Of a DNA stretch of 64,000 nucleotides, positions 57,385 to 64,000 are shown one piece after another. The first letter of the stretch is position 1; every line of letters starts with the position of its first letter. Origin of the DNA: Clostridiales bacterium (GTDB lineage Bacteria > Bacillota > Clostridia > Peptostreptococcales > Anaerovoracaceae). Below the pieces are notes generated by a model. The model saw nothing but the letters and a program-made list of their open reading frames with translations, had not been told where the DNA came from and made no database searches. The position numbers and the translations under genes are program-made. Where the stretch lies: contig QXXF01000023.1 of NCBI GenBank assembly GCA_009911365.1, positions 1 through 64,000 of the forward strand, written 5' to 3'.

Positions 57385-58518
57385 ATGGTGTTTAACATGA
57401 AAAAAAGAGCAAGAGACTTAGGAATCAAAATTTTTGGGGATCCAGGGAAATATAATGCGATAACCGATGTGCAAGGTGTAGAGGTAGGGTACAGCACGAT
57501 TGTGATCGGAGAACCAAATGATTTCAAAGGAAGAGGTTCTAACTTTGCCAGGACAGGCGTTACTGCCATCCTGCCGAGAGGAAAACAAAAGAGCGTTGTT
57601 TACGCAGGGAGGCATGATCTGAACGGCAACGGAGAGTTGACAGGCACTCATTGGATGGATGATTCTGGCTTTATTCACGGTCCCATCATGATAACCAATA
57701 CAAATAGCGTAGGTATAGTAAGAGACACCGTAACAAAATGGATGGTGGAAAACGATTATTATCAACATCTTGTTTTTATGGGGCGGGAAATCGATGAATG
57801 TGGATATTTCTATCCAGTCGTGGGAGAGACATGGGATGGCTTGTTGAATGACATCAATGGATTCCATGTCAAAGAAGAGCATGTATATGAAGCTCTCAAC
57901 AATGCGAAATCAGGTTCCATCGCCGAAGGAAACGTAGGAGGAGGCACAGGCATGGTATGTCATGAATTTAAAGGAGGCACGGGAACTGCGTCACGAGTCT
58001 TGCCAAAAGAGTTCGGAGGATATACCGTAGGCACGTTGGTGCAGGCAAATCACGGCATCAGGATGTGGTTCGAAGTCAACGGGATTCCCATGGGCAATGA
58101 AATAAAGGGAGCGGACCCGGTATGCAATAGCTTTGTCCCAAAGCCAGGCACAGGCTCGATCATCGTTGTCCTTGCCACAGATGCGCCAGTAAACCCGATA
58201 CAGCTTTCCAAGATGTGCAAACGCGTGCCCATCGGCATAGGGAAACTGGGCAGTGGTTATGAGAACGGTTCTGGAGATATTTTCGTAGCATTTTCAACAG
58301 CGAATGAAAACGCATACACGAGTGGTGTTTCAACAGCGGCAGTGCTGGGGGACTACATGATGGACGCAATCTACAGAGCAGTAGCGGATTCGGTGGAGGA
58401 AGCGATACTGAACGCGCTCTGTGCGGCGGAAACCATGGAGGGGGCAAATCACAACAAATACTATGCCATGCCCCATAAGGAAGTTATGCGTATTCTCAAG
58501 AAATATAGAGGTGAGTAA
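57385..58518 (+). CDS. P1-family (DmpA-type) aminopeptidase
   Basis: The 377-residue protein belongs to the DmpA/BapA family of N-terminal nucleophile hydrolases, which self-cleave into two chains. The nucleophile is expected at Ser258 in GTGSIIVVLATDAPV, where the chain would split before Ser. The upstream AEGNVGGGTGMVCHEFKGGTGTASRV (180-205, shown in part) forms the substrate pocket. Known members release N-terminal D- or L-amino acids or beta-amino acids from small peptides and amides. ATG 57385 has AAGGA at five bases; ATG 57397 is an alternative. It lies between the symporter and an M18 peptidase, 12 bases after the former. Confidence 0.88.
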   Translation: MVFNMKKRARDLGIKIFGDPGKYNAITDVQGVEVGYSTIVIGEPNDFKGRGSNFARTGVTAILPRGKQKSVVYAGRHDLNGNGELTGTHWMDDSGFIHGPIMITNTNSVGIVRDTVTKWMVENDYYQHLVFMGREIDECGYFYPVVGETWDGLLNDINGFHVKEEHVYEALNNAKSGSIAEGNVGGGTGMVCHEFKGGTGTASRVLPKEFGGYTVGTLVQANHGIRMWFEVNGIPMGNEIKGADPVCNSFVPKPGTGSIIVVLATDAPVNPIQLSKMCKRVPIGIGKLGSGYENGSGDIFVAFSTANENAYTSGVSTAAVLGDYMMDAIYRAVADSVEEAILNALCAAETMEGANHNKYYAMPHKEVMRILKKYRGE

Positions 58519-58521
58519 ATA

Positions 58522-59895
58522 ATGTACAGAACAAATGCATGGAGCAAATATAAGGGAAATGAACTAGAAAAACTCATGGTTCATAATGAGAAATACAAGG
58601 CATTCATATCTGTGGCTAAGACGGAACGGGAATGCGTTACGCAAATTGTTCAAAGGGCCCAGAAAAAGGGCTTTGTAGATTTTAATGAGATAAAACAGAA
58701 AAGGACCCAGCTTTCCAAAGGGGACAAAGTATATCATGTCAATCGAGGAAAAAATGTGATTTTAATGGTGATTGGAGAGGAAAGCATGGAAACTGGAATG
58801 CGCATCATCGGTACTCATATAGATTCCCCGCATATAGATCTTAAGCAGAATCCTCTTTATGAAAACGCAGGGCTTGGATTAGCCGATACGCATTATTATG
58901 GCGGAATAAAAAAATATCAGTGGGTAGCGCTACCTTTGGCGATTCATGGAGTGGTCATAAGAAAAGATGGCAGTAGCGAAAAAATCGTAATCGGCGAACA
59001 TCAGAATGACCCAGTAACAGGCATCACGGATATTTTGTGGCATCTAAGCGAGGAGCAGATGGAGAAAGCTGCGGGCAATTTCATAGATGGGGAAGACTTA
59101 GACGTTCTTTTGGGAAGCATGCCGACAGATGGAAAGCCTGCGGAGCTTGTTAAAGCAAATATAATAAGGCTTCTTGGAGAGAAATATAAAATATCCGAAG
59201 AAGATCTCATCAGTGCCGAACTTCAGATCGTGCCAGCTGGAAGTGCCCGTGATTTTGGAATTGATAAAAGCATGGTCATGGCATATGGGCATGATGATAG
59301 AGTGTGCGCCTATGCGGCTCTCGAAGCAATTCTAGATGTTTCAGAATGCCAGCATACTAATTGCGCAGTGTTTTTTGACAAGGAAGAAGTCGGAAACATC
59401 AGTAATACGGGAGCATCTTCCATGTATTTCGAAAATGTCATCGCAGAAACCATGGCGCATATGGGAACCTTTGATGATCTAAGACTTAGGCGTGCCTTGA
59501 GCAACTCAAAAATGATCTCTGGAGATGTGAGTCCAGCGGTAGATCCAATTTACACAATGATCTCGGATTCTAAAAATGCGGCTTATTTAGGAAAAGGCAT
59601 TTCGTTGAACAAATTTACAGGATGGCCGGGAAAAGTCAATAGCAATGATGCGCATCCTGAATATATCGCAGAGTTAAGAACTCTGTTTGAGGAACAAGGA
59701 ATATACTATCAAACCGCGGAACCTGGAAAAGTCGACTTGGGTGCCTTTCAAACAATCGCATATGTGATGGGCGCATACAATATGGATGTCATAGACGCAG
59801 GAGTTCCTGTGCTTAATATGCATGCCCCATGGGAAATTGTCTCAAAAGCAGATGTTTTTGAAACATATCTTGCGTATAAAGCTTTCTTGTGCTGA
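58522..59895 (+). CDS. M18-family zinc aminopeptidase
   Basis: The 457-residue protein has the M18 metal ligands and catalytic residues in GTHIDSPHIDLKQNPLYE (near 94-111), YGHDDRVCAYAALEA (near 254-268) and FFDKEEVGNISNTGASSMYF (near 284-303). M18 enzymes remove acidic or hydrophobic N-terminal residues inside the cell, usually as a large tetrahedral complex. It starts three bases after the DmpA-type gene stops (spacing suggests coupling) and is the last gene of the sigma-54 operon. The two peptidases together suggest stepwise degradation of an imported small peptide. Confidence 0.9.
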   Translation: MYRTNAWSKYKGNELEKLMVHNEKYKAFISVAKTERECVTQIVQRAQKKGFVDFNEIKQKRTQLSKGDKVYHVNRGKNVILMVIGEESMETGMRIIGTHIDSPHIDLKQNPLYENAGLGLADTHYYGGIKKYQWVALPLAIHGVVIRKDGSSEKIVIGEHQNDPVTGITDILWHLSEEQMEKAAGNFIDGEDLDVLLGSMPTDGKPAELVKANIIRLLGEKYKISEEDLISAELQIVPAGSARDFGIDKSMVMAYGHDDRVCAYAALEAILDVSECQHTNCAVFFDKEEVGNISNTGASSMYFENVIAETMAHMGTFDDLRLRRALSNSKMISGDVSPAVDPIYTMISDSKNAAYLGKGISLNKFTGWPGKVNSNDAHPEYIAELRTLFEEQGIYYQTAEPGKVDLGAFQTIAYVMGAYNMDVIDAGVPVLNMHAPWEIVSKADVFETYLAYKAFLC

Positions 59896-59956
59896 CTTTA
59901 TGAGAAGGCAGCCCAAGAAGGAAAAACGGGGATTGATGAAAAACATGTCAAAAAGC

Positions 59957-60483
59957 CTACGGCTTTAAACGCTCAATAAACTCATCAATGTGCTGATTGA
60001 CTTCTTTGGGATTATCGACATTTGAATTATGGGCCTCGTTAGGAATGATGATTTGCTTTATGCCAGTTCCTGCGGCCCATTTTTGATTGTACGTTTTTAC
60101 CTTGCCGGTTCTGCCCTTTTCTCCGACTAAAAGCAAGGCGGGACAAGTAATATCCAGGCTTTGATTGTCTTCAAGAAACCCGGCGTATCCGATTCCCATC
60201 AAGTGGCAAAGCTCCTTTTTGGAATAATCCGAAATCATTTCCTTCATATTGTTCTGACTGCGTCTTCATAGCGAAAGGCAGCCTATGGTCTGGATTTTCT
60301 ATGAGCTGGTGCGTCCCGGGCGATCACGTTATAGGTATTTTTAAAATGAGCGATTTGAGAGTCAAACATAGTGTGATTCGCTGTCAGACCGTGAAGAAAA
60401 AACAAGGTGCGCTTCGCGTTGTCGATCTCTGTCGCCCAATCATACACAGTGCCATATTCGATTTTGATATGTGATTCCCGCAT
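59957..60483 (-). pseudogene. Alpha/beta hydrolase with internal deletion
   Basis: The N-terminal piece (from ATG 60483, with AGGAGG upstream: MRESHIKIEYGTVYD) has the oxyanion-hole LFFLHGLTANHTMFD and ARDAPAH. The C-terminal piece (60247-59957) has CPALLLVGEKGRTGKV and the terminal His region NEAHNSNVDNP. Between them about 90 residues, including the GxSxG nucleophile elbow, are missing, and the frame changes near 60250-60300. It is a dead gene. Confidence 0.78.
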
Positions 60484-60490
60484 ATGATAA

Positions 60491-61024
60491 CCTCCATGGT
60501 TTTTAATCGGAATTTTGGCAATTGCGGCTTCCATGTCCACAATCGGAGCGGTTGTAAACGTATCTTCCGTGCTAGGGGCAAAGGATTTGATCGGCACGGC
60601 TAATCCGAAGCTGGATCGGGACAGGCTTTTCAAGCTGGCTAGAACTCTGACGATCATCATCGGAATACTGGCTATTATCGTATCCATGATGGATCTCCCG
60701 AATTTGATGTTCATCGCACTGACCATGTATGATTGCTCGGTTCAGGCGTTTCATGCGGTATTTATTGGATTGTTCTGGAAACGGGCCAATATCCAGGGCG
60801 TTGGAGTTGGATTTATGGTTGGATGTTTCTGGTCATTGATCGGAAACTTTATTCCAGCGTCTGTTGTCTGGGCAGGTGGATGGTCCGGCGGCATGATTGG
60901 ATTTTTCTTCAACATGATCATTGTGATTGTATGTGGGTTCATCTTCAAACCTTATGAAAAAGTGGATGAGATTTTTGACAGTGTGAAAAACTATCGAGAA
61001 ATATATAGTAAGAAATGGATTTAA
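60491..61024 (+). pseudogene. C-terminal fragment of a sodium:solute symporter (SSS)
   Basis: The frame encodes the last four or five helices of an SSS-family transporter (PWFLIGILAIAASMSTIGAV, then LFKLARTLTIIIGILAIIVS and FHAVFIGLFWKRANIQGVGVG). It begins abruptly where the alpha/beta hydrolase gene starts on the other strand. At least two thirds of the protein is missing. The abrupt junction at about 60485-60490 marks a deletion or rearrangement. Confidence 0.78.
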
Positions 61025-61046
61025 AGGGATCCATTGGGCTTATTGT

Positions 61047-61095
61047 AAAATGGCTACCGCACGAAAAATGGTTCGTTCGTGTTGGCGGCCATTTT
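61047..61095 (+). terminator. Hairpin after the SSS fragment
   Basis: AAAATGGC (61047-61054) and GCCATTTT (61088-61095) close a stem with further inner pairing. The T-run is part of the right arm. It is a probable bidirectional terminator. The 61096-61361 stretch holds only broken coding fragments. Confidence 0.55.
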
Positions 61096-61361
61096 GTTCG
61101 GGAGGGTGAGGGATATGTACTAAAACGTTAATTGCATGGCAAGTATTGATTCTATTTTTTAGGGGTGATCCATGGTATAATGAACGCAGCAAATCACGGC
61201 TAAGGATCGTATTTTTGGATGAAGGCCGTGGCATAATGGATGCAATTAAATGGTATGATTATTTAAGCGATATTGACTATATAAGGCTGGAGATCAATCA
61301 GGAGGTACTGGATTGGTGCAACGTATCATAGATATGAACATATTGACACAGAAGCTTTGAT

Positions 61362-61538
61362 GATTGCCAGCATATCGCAGTTGCGGTTGTAAATGAGTGC
61401 GATTGTATCATATCGTGGAATTTCAAGCACATTGTCAATATCAAGACCATTCGTGGCGTGAGAGCGGTTGTGAACTTGGAGGGATATAAAGGGATTGACA
61501 TAATTAACCCCTCCGTTTTATTAGGAAGTGAGGAATAG
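61362..61538 (+). pseudogene. PIN-domain toxin, C-terminal remnant
   Basis: The frame reads CQHIAVAVVNECDCIISWNF and then KHIVNIKTIRGVRAVVNLEG to a TAG at 61536-61538, which is the usual C-terminal half of small Clostridial PIN-domain (VapC-like) RNases. The N-terminal half with its first acidic residues is missing or scattered in 61190-61361 in other frames. It is not expected to be active. Confidence 0.65.
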
Positions 61539-61540
61539 CT

Positions 61541-61720
61541 ATGGATAAATTATCGCTTAGCCCAGATTTCACCATTGATGATATTCATAAAATTAGAGAG
61601 CATAATTATGAAATCACAAAAGATATGTCTATGGAAGAAAAGCTAGAATACTATAATCATTTAGGGACAGCCGCAGAGAAGGAGACCAAACGGCGCAGAG
61701 CCCTAAAACGCAGAAAGTAG
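61541..61720 (+). CDS. Small acidic/basic protein, possible orphan partner of the PIN gene
   Basis: The 59-residue protein begins MDKLSLSPDFTIDDIHKIRE and ends in a basic tail (KETKRRRALKRRK). It starts two bases after the PIN remnant stops, with AGGAAG/GAGG upstream. Its size, position and helical, charged composition suit a partner of the PIN-domain protein, but I recognise no named antitoxin family. If it is an antitoxin, its toxin is already dead. Confidence 0.6.
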   Translation: MDKLSLSPDFTIDDIHKIREHNYEITKDMSMEEKLEYYNHLGTAAEKETKRRRALKRRK

Positions 61721-61776
61721 CCATGGGCGTTTCATATTGAAAAAGCGTTAAAAGAATTGGAGGTAAGGATGCGGAT

Positions 61777-62544
61777 ATGGCAGTATTAAGCGAGAAGGAA
61801 TTTTTGATGCTCAATGATATTGTAAAAGACGTGCATGCGTCGAAGAGTTTGGAGGAGCTGGGGCAAAACCTGCTGCATTTGCTGCGCAAGCTGATACCCT
61901 TTTCCTCTGCGGTGTTCACTGTTTTGGATCCGGAAAATCCTTTGTATGTGGATCCGGTGAAATCCGTGTGCGTGGACGCGAGCCTGGATTCCCTGCGAGC
62001 CTATAACGAATATGTGTCCATGGATTTTACCAATCCCGCTTTCAGTTACCCAAAATCATCTTCTTTTAGGGACAGTGACATCATCACAGAAGCGGAAAAG
62101 GGAAACACAGGGTTTTACAATAAATGGATGAAAGACCGAGGGCTGGAATATTCAGGAGGCATCGTAGTAAAAACGCCAAAAGGCAACATGGCCTCTGTCA
62201 CCATCTATAGGAGCAGGTTCAACGGCCCTTTTACGGAGCGGGAAATGATGATCCTGGACATGCTCATCGGGCATATGGAAGACATCACCGCCAGATTCTT
62301 GGATCCGGAAAAACAGGAAGCCGTCTTTTCCATGGACTATGACAAAGACCTGCGCTATGGCAGCCTTTCCAATCGAGAAAAAGAAATCTTTCATTGTTTG
62401 ATGAAACGTTATTCTAACGAAGAGATCGGCGATGAGCTCTGCATCTCCATTTCTACAGTAAAAAAACATATCCACAACATTTTCACCAAATTCGATGTCA
62501 ACAGCAGGCGGCAGTTAGTTAGCCTATGTTTGCCCAGGAAATAG
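61777..62544 (+). CDS. LuxR-family transcriptional regulator
   Basis: The 255-residue protein has a C-terminal LuxR/GerE helix-turn-helix (LSNREKEIFHCLMKRYSNEE and then ISISTVKKHIHNIFTKF, near 190-245). The roughly 170-residue N-terminal part has a GAF-like feel (FSSAVFTVLDPENPLYVDP). There is no receiver domain, so it is not a standard response regulator. GGAGG and AAGGA lie before the ATG at 61777. It precedes a GPH symporter gene on the same strand, which it may control. The signal is unknown. Confidence 0.85.
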   Translation: MAVLSEKEFLMLNDIVKDVHASKSLEELGQNLLHLLRKLIPFSSAVFTVLDPENPLYVDPVKSVCVDASLDSLRAYNEYVSMDFTNPAFSYPKSSSFRDSDIITEAEKGNTGFYNKWMKDRGLEYSGGIVVKTPKGNMASVTIYRSRFNGPFTEREMMILDMLIGHMEDITARFLDPEKQEAVFSMDYDKDLRYGSLSNREKEIFHCLMKRYSNEEIGDELCISISTVKKHIHNIFTKFDVNSRRQLVSLCLPRK

Positions 62545-62647
62545 AACTTCCGGCGTACCCGATAAGGACCTTAATAGACACATCAGTACCACTAGTGCTA
62601 CAATTCCCGTGAATTTTAAACCTAACGGACAATTTTAAAATATTCAG

Positions 62648-62683
62648 AAAAAGATATACTTAAAGCATGAGATATATCTTTTT
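62648..62683 (+). terminator. Hairpin between the LuxR gene and the symporter
   Basis: AAAAAGATATA (62648-62658) and TATATCTTTTT (62673-62683) form an 11-base stem ending in T. It separates the two genes, so the symporter should have its own promoter in 62684-62777. Confidence 0.65.
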
Positions 62684-62777
62684 TCTGCTGTCTTACAGCA
62701 GCCGCTCGTTCCATGGAATGTTGCCATACGGTATTTAAAATCATGAAATCAAATCGTTTACGAGAGGATGAAATCTT

Positions 62778-64000
62778 ATGGAAAACACAAATAAGATGGG
62801 AAACACTGGCGAAAAGCTGCCTTTTAAAGTGAAACTGGCTTATGGTTTGTCGGGTTACACCAGTTTTATCACCTGGACGCTTTTCAGCTTGTATGGGATG
62901 TACTTTTTTACAGACGTGGTGGGATTGGCGGCGGCTTTCGCGGGGGCCATCATTTCCCTGGGGACCATCTGGGACGCAGTCACTGACCCGATCATCGGCA
63001 GCCTTTCAGATGGCATCAAGAGCGAAAAGGGCAGGAGAAGGCCGCTAATTATCGGCGTGGCCGTTCCCTTTGTCCTGATCAGTGTGCTGCTGTTCACCAA
63101 TTTCGGATTCAGCGAAGCGGTTTCCAAGGTTTACTTTGTGATCGTGATCTTGCTCTATTACACGGCGCAGACCGTGCTGGACATTTCCAGTTCCGCCCTG
63201 GGTTCTGAAATGACTCTGGACTATGACGAGCGCTCCACCTTGGCCACATACAAGAATTTCTTCTGCATGGCCGTGGTCATCATCGTCAGCCCAACATTGA
63301 TGCTGGTTACATATTTTGGGAAAAAGCTGGGGAATCCAGACTTTGGATGGAGCTGCGCGCTGGCCATTTACATGATCATCGCTTTGACTTTTATCTTTAT
63401 TTTATGGAAGGCCACAAAGGGATACGAACGATATGGCGGGGATGAAGAAACAGCGAAGTTCTCTTTCCGGGACTTGAAGGAAGTGTTTAGAAACAAAGCC
63501 ACCAGGATCGTGATGATCATCTTTGCGCTGGCGGTGTTCGGCAACACCATCAACCTCTCCCTGCAAGTCTATTATTACAGCTATTACATGCAGATGAGCG
63601 AAGCGCAGATCGCCAGTGTCATGATGGTGATCGGAATTCTGTCCTGCGTTGGAGCCTTTGGCATTGATGTTTTATGCAAGAAAGTGTCGAAGAAATCCGC
63701 CTGGATCATCGCTATGGGAATCGAAGGGCTGGCGATGGTGCTGCTGATTGGTTTTGTTTTGAAGCCAGAGCATATAGGCATGCTCTATCTGTTGGTGCTT
63801 CTCATGGCCCTGGGCACCTGCGCGGTGTATCAAGTGCCATGGAGCATGATCCCTGACTGCGTGGATGTCAACGAACTGGAATCGGGAAAACGGACGGACG
63901 GCATCATCTTCGGGTTCGTGGCCTTTATCCAAAAAGTGTCAGGTGCGGTAGCCATGGCTTTAGTAGGCGTTCTGCTCACTGCCATCGGTTACACGGAGGG
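62778..64000 (+). CDS. GPH-type cation symporter (MFS), partial at right edge
   Basis: The frame is open from ATG 62778 (GAGGATG upstream) to the window end, 407 residues. It has the family loop WDAVTDPIIGSLSDGIKSEKGRRRPLI, given here in two parts: WDAVTDPIIGSLSD and KGRRRPLI. It also has YDERSTLATYKNFF and a second half with VPWSMIPDCVDVNELESGKRTDG. Twelve helices would be complete with about 50 more residues. GPH members import glycosides or related compounds with Na+ or H+. The nearby LuxR regulator is the obvious candidate controller. The substrate is unknown. Confidence 0.85.
   Translation, partial: MENTNKMGNTGEKLPFKVKLAYGLSGYTSFITWTLFSLYGMYFFTDVVGLAAAFAGAIISLGTIWDAVTDPIIGSLSDGIKSEKGRRRPLIIGVAVPFVLISVLLFTNFGFSEAVSKVYFVIVILLYYTAQTVLDISSSALGSEMTLDYDERSTLATYKNFFCMAVVIIVSPTLMLVTYFGKKLGNPDFGWSCALAIYMIIALTFIFILWKATKGYERYGGDEETAKFSFRDLKEVFRNKATRIVMIIFALAVFGNTINLSLQVYYYSYYMQMSEAQIASVMMVIGILSCVGAFGIDVLCKKVSKKSAWIIAMGIEGLAMVLLIGFVLKPEHIGMLYLLVLLMALGTCAVYQVPWSMIPDCVDVNELESGKRTDGIIFGFVAFIQKVSGAVAMALVGVLLTAIGYTE

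Overview
The window is chromosomal DNA of a low-to-moderate GC Gram-positive bacterium, most likely a Clostridia-class Firmicute. The evidence is a B. subtilis-like replication-origin neighbourhood (rpmH-rnpA-yidD-yidC-jag-mnmE-mnmG-rsmG-noc-parA-parB facing dnaA-dnaN-recF-gyrB-gyrA), Gram-positive RsbW/SigB-type stress genes, AGGAGG-type ribosome binding sites and TTG/GTG starts. A family-level assignment (for example an Anaerovoracaceae-like gut anaerobe) is only a guess. I saw no rRNA, tRNA or CRISPR array.

Layout: (1) 1-4.6 kb is a decayed accessory edge. It holds the C-terminus of a probable serine recombinase joined to a broken Eco57I-type DNA methylase, a zinc-ribbon membrane protein, a transporter fragment and small Ig-like surface proteins. 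(2) 4.7-8.8 kb carries an autoregulated MarR/GNAT pair, an alkylation-repair pair (AlkA-like glycosylase + Ogt) and the first AAA-ATPase/PD-(D/E)XK protein. (3) 8.9-29.8 kb is the conserved origin region. Leftward run trpS, sigB-like, rsbW, gyrA, gyrB, recF, dnaN and dnaA. Rightward run rpmH through parB and a SprT-like gene. The unwinding element with DnaA-trios lies between dnaA and dnaN, further DnaA boxes lie upstream of dnaA, and two parS sites flank parAB. (4) 29.8-32.4 kb is a surface-protein locus. Its leader combines a 23.5-copy ACAG tract in a small ORF with a very strong intrinsic terminator. (5) 32.4-61.7 kb is a plasticity zone with many pseudogenes, repeated AAA-ATPase/PD-(D/E)XK genes, dispersed two-hairpin repeats, two sigma-54 activator modules (NhaC-type antiporter + amidohydrolase; GPH symporter + DmpA-type + M18 peptidases), a MATE exporter with a leader terminator, and decayed ABC exporters. 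(6) The right edge has a LuxR regulator and a GPH symporter that runs off the window.

How the parts work together: the origin block supplies initiation, clamp, gyrase, RNA processing/membrane insertion, tRNA modification and segregation genes. The two sigma-54 modules each have a good -24/-12 promoter and an upstream repeat or palindrome that could be the activator site, so each activator probably controls the transporter and hydrolase genes after it. The most novel-looking element is the leader at 30.0-30.4 kb. Tract length decides whether a leader ORF stops before the terminator or is translated straight through it to just before the surface-protein gene, which suggests phase-variable, translation-controlled attenuation.
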